DNA from: Parasporobacterium sp.
GTDB lineage: Bacteria > Bacillota > Clostridia > Lachnospirales > Lachnospiraceae
DNA length: 64,000 bases
NCBI GenBank assembly: GCA_017459985.1
Contig: JAFUBX010000035.1
Span: 34,169-98,168 of the forward strand
Reading direction: 5' to 3'
A model generated the notes under the pieces. The model had not been told where the DNA came from and did not search any database. It saw only the letters and a list, made by a program, of their open reading frames with translations. How positions within the stretch are numbered: the first letter of the stretch is position 1; each line of letters opens with the position of its first letter. Of the stretch, positions 43,451 through 51,899 are shown one piece after another. Both the position numbers and the translations under genes were made by a program.

Positions 43451-46072
43451 ATGAAAAGAATCATTGCAGTAATTTTGGCTGTGGTATTCTGCTCGACAAT
43501 GCTGACCTTTACAGCATTTGCAGGATGGGAAGCAGCTGCTGCGGATGCTCCGGAAGCACCGGAAGCTATCGCAGAAGCACCGGAAGCACCGGGAGATTCG
43601 GAAGGAGATTCCGGATCAGGCGGCGGTATGGGTCTTCAGACGGAGGAATTCGAGATCACGGCGAACGGCGTGACCGGAATTGCTCATTATGAAGATCTTG
43701 AGAGCAATTCTGAAATGAGATCCTTCGTGATCACATTTGACGGACAGGACTACACCGGCAAGATTGACAAGGGTGTCTGGACTGCAGATGATCCGGCAGG
43801 TGAAGAAGTGATCAAGGCATTCCAGGAAGCGCATGAGTCTGATCCGAGCTTTATGGGCGCGCCTCCTTCAGGAGACTCCGCGGAAGGCGAATCTCCGGAA
43901 GGCGAATCCCCTGAGGGTGAGTCACCGGCAGAAGCAGCTCCGGCAGAAGGCGAATCTCCGGAAGATGCAGCTCCGGCAGAAGGCGAATCTCCGGAAGATG
44001 CAGCTCCGGCAGAAGGGGAGTCCGCAGAAGGTGAATCCGAAGGCGAGTCTGCAGGCAGCTCCGGAAGCTCCGGCGGATCCGAATCTCCGATGCAGGAGAC
44101 GATCCTGACAGACGGTGCGGAAGAAGTTTATGAAAATATTGACTGGGCCGGCGAAGGCGGATTCCTGGCATTGCTGGGAGCAACGGCATATGTCGGCGGT
44201 GACGAGGACAATTATGAAGTCGGCGGTCTTCTGGTACCGGTATCTGAGAAATACTTCGATGCCAGCGCCGTGGAATTTGACGGCGGTGTCAACTCTGTGT
44301 TCACAGGAACCCAGGATGCAACCGGCGGCGGAGCCACCTTCAATGTAACCGGAGAAGGATCTGCATTGTATGTCAACAATGCTTATATCTCCTCCCAGGG
44401 ATCTCAGACAGCAGCTATGTACACCGATGAGAACAACAACAAAGTCGTTGTGAAAGATTCTTATCTGGAGTCCTACGGCAGTGTCCCGGGATATGAGGAT
44501 GTGACAGATTTCATTGCGCTTCAGGGTCTGTTATCCTGGGGTCATACCAGAACCAATCTGTCCCAGGGCGTAACCTCTACCTACTATTACAACAGCGCCG
44601 TAATTGCTGACGGCTGGGCAGCTATGTCCACCGACGGCGCAACCGGACTGGGTGTCAACTTTGTTGCAGTCAACTCTTATGCAGAGACCGCAGACGGCGG
44701 TTATGCAATCTACTCTGACCACGAGTGCCGCGACTATGTCTTCGGTACCTCACTGGTCGGTGCTGAGTATGGCGCCATCATCGCAGCCGGCGGCGAGCTG
44801 TATCTGCTGGACGGCGATGCTGTGGATCTTGCAGCCACCGAACTGAATGGCTGGAGACAGGCCTTTATGGATGCACATCCGGACAAGAATCTGATGGATA
44901 CTTCATATCAGGATTTCGCGGCCGAACATCCGGTGGTAGCTCTGGAAGAGTATGACGGTGAGGAAATGGAAGTCGGCCGTACGACCATCGTCGGCGGACG
45001 GAACTGCGTGCTGATGCATAAGCCGGATGAAGCTCACGAAGGAACACCGGCAGCAAACCAGAACGTTCTTTATGCGGAAGGTACCGATTTTATCGTGGAT
45101 GCGGAATTGTTCAATCTGGACGATATGCCGGAAGGCTGGTATACACCGGCAGACGTCACCTCCTCGGCATCCTTCTTTAACGATGATACGCTGAATTATG
45201 TGAAATTCACCTCCGGTCCGGCTATCCTGATGAGAAGCTGCTCCAACATCGTTTATCTGGATGATGTGACCTTTACCAGCAACTATGCAGACGTTGATTT
45301 CGGCCAGGCTGACACCTTCATCATGGCAGTGATCAACAGCGACGGCAATGCAAACCTGATCCCCGACGGCGACGTGGCAAGCCCGATGGATATCACCGTT
45401 GCAAACTCTGAGATCCAGGGCAATATCTGCGACGCGGATTATCAGAGAGAAATGCTGATCAGGCTGGATGCAACCACGCTGGACGGCAGCATTGCATGGC
45501 TCGGCGTGGATGACTGGAATGCAATCTGGGGAGCAGACGGCGTTCTGGGAACCGGCGCATATGCTTACGACGAGTCCTACGAGACCATCTGGGGACCGGT
45601 AGTTACTCTGGCAAATGGCTCCGTATGGAATGTGACAGAGGAAAGTTTTGTCAAGGCCCTTGACGTGGATGAGACTTCTGTCGTAAACGGCATTATTGAG
45701 GAAACCGACAACGGCTTCATCGTAAAACCGCTGGAGGGCGAAGCAGCAGAGGCTCCGGCAGAGGAAGAAGCAGCAGAGGCTCCGGCAGAGGACGAAGCAG
45801 CAGAAGCTCCGGCAACAGCCGAAGGAGATATTTCCGAAGAAGCTTATCATGCTTATCTGAAGGAGTTCGTGGATGCGGTTCCGGCAGTCAGCGACGAGCA
45901 TTTCGAAGAGTTTTGTGCTCTGATTGATGCATCTGATTACACCACAATGCCTGCAGATATGATGTTCAACGATCAGTGGTGGGGCTATGCTGCCATGACC
46001 TATGATGAGTTTGTGGCAGCCGGCGGTGTCTATGAGATCCCGGCATTTGATCCGAACCTGACCGCAGACTGA
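43451..46072 (+). CDS. Large secreted protein with Glu/Ala/Pro repeats, beta-helix-like
   Basis: An 873-residue exported protein. ATG 43451 with GGGAGA upstream gives a typical signal peptide (core 4-20, cleavage after TAFA). Residues 25-50 and 120-205 are low-complexity (APAEGESPED repeats, including two identical 33-bp units at 43946-44011). Residues 215-775 contain regularly spaced short hydrophobic strands with Asn/Gly/Asp turns (ALYVNNAYISS, ILMRSCSNIVYLDDVTF), suggesting a right-handed beta-helix as in adhesins or polysaccharide-active proteins. A second repeat (AEAPAEE) at about 780-805 precedes a C-terminal helical domain. No sorting signal, no catalytic motif recognised. Function unknown. 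Confidence 0.75.
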   Translation: MKRIIAVILAVVFCSTMLTFTAFAGWEAAAADAPEAPEAIAEAPEAPGDSEGDSGSGGGMGLQTEEFEITANGVTGIAHYEDLESNSEMRSFVITFDGQDYTGKIDKGVWTADDPAGEEVIKAFQEAHESDPSFMGAPPSGDSAEGESPEGESPEGESPAEAAPAEGESPEDAAPAEGESPEDAAPAEGESAEGESEGESAGSSGSSGGSESPMQETILTDGAEEVYENIDWAGEGGFLALLGATAYVGGDEDNYEVGGLLVPVSEKYFDASAVEFDGGVNSVFTGTQDATGGGATFNVTGEGSALYVNNAYISSQGSQTAAMYTDENNNKVVVKDSYLESYGSVPGYEDVTDFIALQGLLSWGHTRTNLSQGVTSTYYYNSAVIADGWAAMSTDGATGLGVNFVAVNSYAETADGGYAIYSDHECRDYVFGTSLVGAEYGAIIAAGGELYLLDGDAVDLAATELNGWRQAFMDAHPDKNLMDTSYQDFAAEHPVVALEEYDGEEMEVGRTTIVGGRNCVLMHKPDEAHEGTPAANQNVLYAEGTDFIVDAELFNLDDMPEGWYTPADVTSSASFFNDDTLNYVKFTSGPAILMRSCSNIVYLDDVTFTSNYADVDFGQADTFIMAVINSDGNANLIPDGDVASPMDITVANSEIQGNICDADYQREMLIRLDATTLDGSIAWLGVDDWNAIWGADGVLGTGAYAYDESYETIWGPVVTLANGSVWNVTEESFVKALDVDETSVVNGIIEETDNGFIVKPLEGEAAEAPAEEEAAEAPAEDEAAEAPATAEGDISEEAYHAYLKEFVDAVPAVSDEHFEEFCALIDASDYTTMPADMMFNDQWWGYAAMTYDEFVAAGGVYEIPAFDPNLTAD

Positions 46073-46126
46073 TCCCTTATCTGACTCAGGGTCAGCAGAA
46101 TCAGAAACAGTTATAATGAAAGAAGA

Positions 46127-46153
46127 CGGGGTCTGCCAAGGCGGCGGACCCCG
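46127..46153 (+). terminator. GC-rich hairpin after the secreted protein gene
   Basis: CGGGGTCTGCC (46127-46137) pairs with GGCGGACCCCG (46143-46153), 11 bp with one G-U and a 5-nt loop. The following sequence is only moderately T-rich. Confidence 0.55.
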
Positions 46154-46203
46154 CCTTCCGTTTCCGGCAGAAAAAGCTCTTTTCGATAAAATGAAAAAAG
46201 TGA

Positions 46204-46232
46204 TTGCATTTTTTCGGGAAGTGTACCATAAT
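46204..46232 (+). promoter_or_regulatory. Promoter for tRNA-Pro
   Basis: TTGCAT (46204-46209), 17 bp, CATAAT (46227-46232), 13 nt before the tRNA 5' end. Confidence 0.65.
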
Positions 46233-46245
46233 ACTAACTGTCCTT

Positions 46246-46320
46246 CGGGGTGTGGCTCAGTTTGGCTAGAGCGTTCGGCTGGGGGCCGAGAGGTCGCAGG
46301 TTCGAATCCTGTCACCCCGA
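46246..46320 (+). tRNA. tRNA-Pro (anticodon GGG)
   Basis: A 75-nt cloverleaf. The acceptor CGGGGTG pairs with CACCCCG, with discriminator A; D-arm GCTC/GAGC; anticodon stem TTCGG/CCGAG with loop CTGGGGG, giving anticodon GGG (reads CCC); T-arm GCAGG/CCTGT around TTCGAAT. The 3' CCA is not encoded. It has its own promoter and terminator. Confidence 0.95.
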
Positions 46321-46348
46321 CTGATCCGGAAAACAGATGGATCCGGGA

Positions 46349-46377
46349 ACCAGGTGCTTAGAAAGTACCTGGTTTTT
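46349..46377 (+). terminator. Rho-independent terminator after tRNA-Pro
   Basis: AACCAGGT (46349-46356) pairs with ACCTGGTT (46367-46374), followed directly by more T residues (six in total from 46373). Confidence 0.85.
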
Positions 46378-46380
46378 TAA

Positions 46381-46613
46381 TGCCGGAGATCATTTCCGGA
46401 TTGTATGAAAAAATGACTAAAAAAAGAAGAGAAAATCCCCGTTACTTTTTTGACAATGCCTATATCTTATTGACAGATTATGTGGTATAAATTTAATCAG
46501 GTTATTTTGGGCTCAATGAAGGAACGGCGCATCCGGAAGCAGAATCGCGTTTCCGGGAACCGAAATCCGGCAGAGAGCAGATCTCAATACATGACATGCA
46601 AAAGGAGGCTAAC
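46381..46613. promoter_or_regulatory. Leader of the oxaloacetate decarboxylase operon
   Basis: Two TTGACA hexamers (46450-46455 and 46470-46475) lie upstream of an extended -10, TG-G-TATAAA (46483-46491), but neither is at the ideal 17-bp spacing, so the promoter assignment is uncertain. The rest to 46613 shows no gene; AAAGGAGG at 46601-46608 is the ribosome site of the first gene. Confidence 0.4.
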
Positions 46614-46910
46614 ATGGATTATTCCAATTTGTTTGTTTGTCTGATGGGAATATGCACGGTGTTTATCGGCCTGATCTGTATTATTGTTCTGGTCACCATC
46701 ATGAGCGGTATTATCAGAAAGACAGACAGAACCGGAAAGAAAGAGACCGCTGCCGCGGCAGCTCCTTCGCAGCAGGCAGTTCCTGCCAATGCGGGAGCCG
46801 GCACGATCACCCCTCAGCTTGCAGCAGCAGTTTCCGCAGTGATCGCGGAAGAGATGGGAACCGATGCCGCCGGCATCAGGATTGTGTCATTTAAGAAAGT
46901 GAATGCTTAA
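46614..46910 (+). CDS. oadG: OadG-like gamma subunit of Na+-pumping decarboxylase
   Basis: A 98-residue small membrane protein. ATG 46614 is set by AAAGGAGG 5 nt upstream, discarding two earlier ATGs. One N-terminal transmembrane helix (about 8-30), a Lys/Thr-rich linker, an Ala/Pro stretch and a C-terminal amphipathic segment (ITPQLAAAVSAVIAEEMG) are as in OadG/MmdD subunits, which hold the decarboxylase complex together. It is the first gene of a four-gene operon with the biotin carrier, beta and alpha subunits. Confidence 0.85.
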   Translation: MDYSNLFVCLMGICTVFIGLICIIVLVTIMSGIIRKTDRTGKKETAAAAAPSQQAVPANAGAGTITPQLAAAVSAVIAEEMGTDAAGIRIVSFKKVNA

Positions 46911-46933
46911 CAGTAAAGATTCGGGAGGGGAAA

Positions 46934-47269
46934 ATGAAAAAGTACAGAGTGAATGTAAACGGAACCGTATATGAAGTAGAAGTGGAAGAGATCAGCGGCG
47001 CAGCACCGGCAGCACCGGCCGCCGCACCTGCTCCGGCCGCCGCGCCGGCCGGCCCCGGAGAGCAGATCCTGGCGCCGATGCCGGGCAATATCCTGGATGT
47101 TCGGGTTGCAGCCGGAGACACCGTGACTGCCGGTCAGGTTCTGATGATCCTGGAAGCAATGAAGATGGAAAATGAGATCATGTGTCCGAGAAACGGACGG
47201 ATCGCATCGGTCCATGTCAGAAAGGGCGATTCTGTAGAACCTGATACATTATTATGCGTGATCGAATAA
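46934..47269 (+). CDS. Biotin carrier protein of the decarboxylase
   Basis: A 111-residue biotin carboxyl carrier. Seen: a short N-terminal beta segment, an Ala/Pro-rich flexible hinge (about 23-44), then the biotinyl domain ending CVIE, with the biotinylation motif EAMKMEN. It carries CO2 from the carboxyltransferase (48565 gene) to the membrane beta subunit. In many oxaloacetate decarboxylases this domain is the C-terminus of OadA; here it is a separate chain, as in methylmalonyl-CoA and glutaconyl-CoA decarboxylases. Confidence 0.95.
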   Translation: MKKYRVNVNGTVYEVEVEEISGAAPAAPAAAPAPAAAPAGPGEQILAPMPGNILDVRVAAGDTVTAGQVLMILEAMKMENEIMCPRNGRIASVHVRKGDSVEPDTLLCVIE

Positions 47270-47284
47270 ACGGAGGGATTCTAT

Positions 47285-48547
47285 ATGCAAGCGATTGTTA
47301 ATTTCTGTCAGCAGACGGGATTCTTCCAGTTTTTCCAGGGAGGCAACTGGAAATGCGCGGTCATGATCGTGATCGCCTGCGTTCTGCTGTTTCTTGGTAT
47401 CGTCAAAAAGTTTGAACCGCTGCTTCTGGTTCCGATCGCTGTCGGCATGCTGGTGACCAATCTTCCGGGAGCGTCCATGTTCCACGAGATTTTCTTCGCC
47501 GGCGGACATGTGCACTGGGATCTGTTCGGAGGAGCTCCGGTGACCGCGGAGTTTATTTCGGAAATGCAGGCGCTGGGAGTCTCGGATGCGGTGCTTTCCA
47601 GTGTTGCGGTGGGACAGACCCTGTCCCCGGGACTGATCGATATTCTTTATCTGGGAATCAAACTGGGCATTTATCCCTGTCTGATCTTCATGGGAGTCGG
47701 CGCCATGACGGACTTTGGTCCGCTGATCGCCAATCCGAAGTCCCTGCTTCTGGGCGCGGCTGCACAGCTGGGAATCTTTATCACCTTCCTGGGATGCCGT
47801 CTGAGCGGATTGTTTACCGGACGTGAGGCAGCCTCCGTCGGAATCATCGGAGGTGCGGACGGACCGACGGCCATCTTTGTCACGGCCATGCTGGCGCCGG
47901 CTCTGCTGGGCCCCATTGCCGTTTCCGCCTATTCCTATATGGCACTGGTGCCGGTGATCCAGCCTCCGATCATGAAACTCCTGACCACAGAGAAGGAACG
48001 TAAGATCGTGATGCGTCCGCTGCGTCAGGTCAGCAAGACGGAAAAGATCATATTCCCCATCGTAGTAACCATTTTTGTAGCACTTCTGGTGCCCTCCGCA
48101 GCGCCGCTGATCGCGTGCCTGATGTTCGGTAATCTTCTGAAGGAATGCGGCGTAACAGAGCGTCTGAGCAAGACCGCCCAGAACGAATTGATGAATATTG
48201 TAACGATCTTCCTGGGAGTATCCGTCGGAGCTACCGCCACCGGAGCCACCTTCCTCAATCCGAAGACCCTCATGATCCTGGCTATGGGTATCGTGGCATT
48301 TTCCTTTGGTACGGCAGGCGGCGTGCTTCTGGCCAAGTTTATGAATCTGTTCCTGAAAGAGAAGATCAACCCGCTGATCGGTTCCGCCGGTGTATCCGCT
48401 GTTCCGATGGCAGCCCGTGTCAGCCAGAAGGTCGGACAGCAGTATAATCCCGGCAACTTCCTGCTGATGCATGCCATGGGACCGAATGTCGCCGGAGTGA
48501 TCGGCTCGGCAATTGCGGCCGGTGTGCTGATCTCACTGTTCGGCTGA
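47285..48547 (+). CDS. oadB: Na+-translocating decarboxylase beta subunit
   Basis: A 420-residue integral membrane protein that decarboxylates carboxybiotin and exports Na+. Seen: many hydrophobic segments, the conserved [20 protein letters not shown] with the functional Asp, and [14 protein letters not shown]. Length matches OadB/MmdB/GcdB. It lies 15 nt after the biotin carrier and 17 nt before the alpha subunit. This makes the complex a primary sodium pump. Confidence 0.96.
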   Translation: MQAIVNFCQQTGFFQFFQGGNWKCAVMIVIACVLLFLGIVKKFEPLLLVPIAVGMLVTNLPGASMFHEIFFAGGHVHWDLFGGAPVTAEFISEMQALGVSDAVLSSVAVGQTLSPGLIDILYLGIKLGIYPCLIFMGVGAMTDFGPLIANPKSLLLGAAAQLGIFITFLGCRLSGLFTGREAASVGIIGGADGPTAIFVTAMLAPALLGPIAVSAYSYMALVPVIQPPIMKLLTTEKERKIVMRPLRQVSKTEKIIFPIVVTIFVALLVPSAAPLIACLMFGNLLKECGVTERLSKTAQNELMNIVTIFLGVSVGATATGATFLNPKTLMILAMGIVAFSFGTAGGVLLAKFMNLFLKEKINPLIGSAGVSAVPMAARVSQKVGQQYNPGNFLLMHAMGPNVAGVIGSAIAAGVLISLFG

Positions 48548-48564
48548 TAAAGGAGGAGGACTTC

Positions 48565-50112
48565 ATGAAGTTTTTATCTGAGAAACCATTACTGATCACG
48601 GATACCATCCTGAGGGATGCGCATCAGTCCCAGGCAGCCACCCGTATGACCATTGAGGACATGCTGCCGGCGCTGGAACTTCTGGACAGTATCGGATACT
48701 ATTCCCTGGAATGCTGGGGCGGAGCGACCTTTGACGCCTGCATGCGTTTCCTGAATGAAGATCCCTGGGAGAGACTGCGGACGATCCGCAAACATGTCAA
48801 AAACACCAAACTGCAGATGCTGTTCCGGGGACAGAATATCCTGGGCTACAAGCATTATGCGGACGATGTGGTGGATCTGTTCTGCGCCAAATCCATCGAA
48901 AACGGCATCGATATCATCCGGATCTTTGATGCGCTGAACGATGTCCGGAATCTGGAGCAGGCGATTAAGTCCACGAAAAAATACGGCGGACAGGTGGAAG
49001 CCGCCATGTCTTATACGATTTCTCCGATCCATAATGAGGAGTATTTTGTTAATCTGGCAAAGGATCTGGAGCAGATGGGGGCGGATACGATCTGCATCAA
49101 GGATATGGCCAATCTGCTTCTGCCGGATGCCTGCTATTCTCTGGTCAAGGCTCTGAAGGAGAATGTGGGCGTTCCGATCCACCTGCATACCCATAACACA
49201 ACGGGTACCGGCGACATGGTCAATCTGATGGCCGCCTTTGCAGGGGTGGATATTGTGGATACCGCGTTATCTCCTCTGGCAAACGGCACCAGCCAGCCCG
49301 CCACTGAATCCTTGGTCGCTACCCTGAAGGGAACGGAGCGGGATACCGGTCTGGATCTGGATAAGATGTCTGAGGCAGCCGCCCATTTCCGTACCGTGGC
49401 AGTCAGGCTGGAAGAAGCCGGGATCCTGAATTCCAAGGTTCTGAGAGTGGATACCAATACTCTGAGATATCAGGTGCCGGGCGGTATGCTGTCCAACCTG
49501 ATCAATCAGCTGAAGGAAGCCCGGAAAGAAGACAAGTATTATGATGTGCTGGCGGAGATCCCCAGAGTCCGGAAGGATTTTGGTTACCCGCCGCTGGTGA
49601 CGCCGACCTCCCAGATCGTCGGAACCCAGGCTGTCATGAACGTAATTCTCGGCAAATACAAGAATTTCCCGAAGGAATCCAGAGCTCTGCTGAAGGGTGA
49701 GTACGGCCGGCTTCCGGGAGAAGTCAGCGCGGCGGTCCGGGCCAGTGCGGGGATCAGTGAAGACGATGTGATCACCTGCAGGCCGGCGGATCTGCTGGAG
49801 CCGGAGCTGGATAAATATCGGGAAGAGTACGCTTCCGTTGCCAAAAATGATGAGGATATCTTAAGTCTCGCGCTGTTCCCGCAGGTGGCTCCGAAGTTTC
49901 TTGCATACCGGGACGGGGACCATAAGGAACCTGTGTCTGCATCGGTACAGGGCAGCGGTACATCGGCCTCAGCCGGTGCTTCCGGATCGGCAGCTTCTGC
50001 TTCTCCGGCACAAAGCTTTGCGCCTTCCGGATCAGCCGGGAATGCTTCTTCCAACAGCCATATTGCTGCGGACGGAGCCCGGGAACTGTACGTGGAATTT
50101 CCGGGAATCTGA
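48565..50112 (+). CDS. oadA: Oxaloacetate decarboxylase alpha (carboxyltransferase) subunit
   Basis: A 515-residue carboxyltransferase of the OadA/PycB family: moves the carboxyl from oxaloacetate to biotin, giving pyruvate. Seen: TDTILRDAHQSQAATRM with the metal-binding Asp, LECWGGATFDACMRFL, LFRGQNILGYKHYADDVV, the active-site Lys region CIKDMANLL and metal-binding HLHTHNTTG. The C-terminus (about 455-515) is an Ala/Ser/Gly hinge that stops at ELYVEFPGI where a biotinyl domain would begin, so the biotin domain has been lost or moved to the separate gene at 46934. AAAGGAGGAGG precedes ATG 48565. Confidence 0.93.
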   Translation: MKFLSEKPLLITDTILRDAHQSQAATRMTIEDMLPALELLDSIGYYSLECWGGATFDACMRFLNEDPWERLRTIRKHVKNTKLQMLFRGQNILGYKHYADDVVDLFCAKSIENGIDIIRIFDALNDVRNLEQAIKSTKKYGGQVEAAMSYTISPIHNEEYFVNLAKDLEQMGADTICIKDMANLLLPDACYSLVKALKENVGVPIHLHTHNTTGTGDMVNLMAAFAGVDIVDTALSPLANGTSQPATESLVATLKGTERDTGLDLDKMSEAAAHFRTVAVRLEEAGILNSKVLRVDTNTLRYQVPGGMLSNLINQLKEARKEDKYYDVLAEIPRVRKDFGYPPLVTPTSQIVGTQAVMNVILGKYKNFPKESRALLKGEYGRLPGEVSAAVRASAGISEDDVITCRPADLLEPELDKYREEYASVAKNDEDILSLALFPQVAPKFLAYRDGDHKEPVSASVQGSGTSASAGASGSAASASPAQSFAPSGSAGNASSNSHIAADGARELYVEFPGI

Positions 50113-50125
50113 CTGAGGTAGCTGT

Positions 50126-50797
50126 ATGACAGATTCAGATAGAACAATTTGTTTCATGCTGGGAAAATGGCAGACACTCCCGGTTTATTCCAAAACGGAT
50201 TTCGGGGTTTATCTGGGAGACGCACAGCACAAGGTCCTGCTTCCCGGGAAACAGGTCCCCGAAGGGACCGTTCCCGGAGATGAGATCGAGGTGTTTCTGT
50301 ACAGGGATTCCAGCGACCGCTTGATCGCGACAGTCCATAATCCGCTCATTACGATCGGCGAAGTCCGGCCTTTGAAGGTGAAGCAGATCACAAAGATCGG
50401 AGCTTTTCTGGACTGGGGACTGGAGAAGGATCTGTTTCTCCCGTTCCGGCAGCAGACCGGGAAACTGGAGGAAGGATTCTGGTACCCGGTGGCATTGTAT
50501 GTCGATAAAAGCGACCGTCTTGCGGCCACGATGTGGATCGATCCGTATCTTCCGGGGGCCGATGCCGACGAAAAGAAAAAGGCAAAATCCATAATAAAAC
50601 TCCAGGCGGATTCCGAGAATGTGTATACCATTCTTCGCAGAAAAGGAGGCCGTCTGGAGTATAATGACAAAGCGGATCCTTCCCGGATCGAGTCTGACTT
50701 CGGCATGAGCAAAAATGCATTTAAGAGGGCAGTGGGCGTGCTGTACAAAGCCCGAAGGATCCTCATCAGCGAAGATTCGATCGAGATACTATCCTGA
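50126..50797 (+). CDS. CvfB-like S1-domain RNA-binding protein
   Basis: A 223-residue protein of the CvfB/YitL type, shorter than the usual form of around 280-300. Seen: LPVYSKTDFGVYLGD, an S1-like beta-barrel (about 75-125; VKQITKIGAFLDWGLEKDLFLP) and a C-terminal winged-helix segment (FGMSKNAFKRAVGVLYKARRI). The role in this organism is unknown; CvfB affects virulence gene expression in staphylococci (family knowledge). It begins 13 nt after oadA and ends back-to-back with a second S1 protein gene on the other strand. Confidence 0.85.
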   Translation: MTDSDRTICFMLGKWQTLPVYSKTDFGVYLGDAQHKVLLPGKQVPEGTVPGDEIEVFLYRDSSDRLIATVHNPLITIGEVRPLKVKQITKIGAFLDWGLEKDLFLPFRQQTGKLEEGFWYPVALYVDKSDRLAATMWIDPYLPGADADEKKKAKSIIKLQADSENVYTILRRKGGRLEYNDKADPSRIESDFGMSKNAFKRAVGVLYKARRILISEDSIEILS

Positions 50798-51814
50798 TTA
50801 TTTCAGAAAATCTTTTAACAGATCTGCAAAGGGGTTGTTCGGGACATACTCGCTTCTGTATTCCCGGGCTTCCTCTTCGGTCTCCTGTTCTTTTGCTTCC
50901 TGAACCGCCTTCATGGACAGGCTGACTTTCCCGTTTTCAATCTTCCGGATCATGACGGAAACCGTCTGTCCGGTTCTCAATACGGCCTTGGGATGGGCGA
51001 TCCTTGTATCGCTGATCTCGGAAATATGAAGCAGGCCGGAGATTCCGTCTCCCAGGTCAACAAACGCGCCGTAGTTCTGAAGTGATTCCACCGTCCCCTG
51101 CACAATGCTGCCAACCTGCAGGCGGCTGATGCTGGCTTCCTGCTGTTCCATATAGGCCTGGGTTGCCAGCTCTTTTGCAGAGAGGATCAGCTTCTGACGT
51201 TCTTCGTCCACTTCGAATACCTGGACGGACAGCTTTCTGCCCAGATAAGGTGAAGTATCCTCCACGTATTTCACATCCAGCTTGGAAGCCGGGATGAATC
51301 CCCGGATTCCTTCTACATACATAATGGCTCCGGCGCGGACCGTTTCGGAAACAGTCCCGGTGATCACCGTCTTTTCTTCCTTCATGCGTTTTAAGATATC
51401 CCAGGAATATTCGGTCTCTGCCGCTTTTTTGGAGAGCAGGATGTTGCCTTTTCCGTCATCCACGGATTTGACGATTGCCTGGAACCGGTCGCCGATCTGC
51501 ACATCGGTCATGATATTAAATGACGGATCTGCGCTCATTTCCTCAACCGGAACTCTGCCGGTGGCATAATAGCTGAGATCCAGGATCACGCCGTGCTCAT
51601 TAAAGGCGATCACTTCCCCTTCCATCACATCTCCTTCGTGGATCTTGCGAAGGGAAGACTCCAGCTCCCTGGAGTAATCCTCCATGGATTCCACAACCTC
51701 CGGTTCTTCCGGTACAGCAGGTGCCTCCGGTGCGGCGGGTGTCTCCGGAACCTCTATTTCCGGAACCGGCTGTCCATTGATCTCCTGGGTTTCATTCTTT
51801 AAATTCTCGTTCAT
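50798..51814 (-). CDS. S1 RNA-binding protein (ribosomal protein S1-like), three S1 domains
   Basis: A 338-residue protein. ATG 51814-51812 follows AGGAG; the longer upstream frame is without a site. After a Pro/Glu/Val-rich N-terminus (about 10-45) come three S1 barrels (about 57-125, 143-210, 230-300), the last the most canonical: GSIVQGTVESLQNYGAFVDL and GLLHISEISD. Proteins of this type in Clostridia take the place of full-length ribosomal protein S1 or act as translation/RNA-decay factors. It is convergent with the CvfB-like gene with no gap. Exact role uncertain. Confidence 0.87.
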   Translation of the reverse strand: MNENLKNETQEINGQPVPEIEVPETPAAPEAPAVPEEPEVVESMEDYSRELESSLRKIHEGDVMEGEVIAFNEHGVILDLSYYATGRVPVEEMSADPSFNIMTDVQIGDRFQAIVKSVDDGKGNILLSKKAAETEYSWDILKRMKEEKTVITGTVSETVRAGAIMYVEGIRGFIPASKLDVKYVEDTSPYLGRKLSVQVFEVDEERQKLILSAKELATQAYMEQQEASISRLQVGSIVQGTVESLQNYGAFVDLGDGISGLLHISEISDTRIAHPKAVLRTGQTVSVMIRKIENGKVSLSMKAVQEAKEQETEEEAREYRSEYVPNNPFADLLKDFLK

Positions 51815-51899
51815 CTTTTTCTCCTGTCTGGTATTTTTAGCCAGTATATTGCTTTTTTTGCATTTCAGCAAGACTTCATCTTTTGGTACAGCCAGCCTG

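Noticed and set aside
44903-46315. A 470-codon minus-strand frame opposite the secreted protein and running through the tRNA
   Set aside because: It starts within the tRNA gene and mirrors the codon bias of the plus-strand gene.
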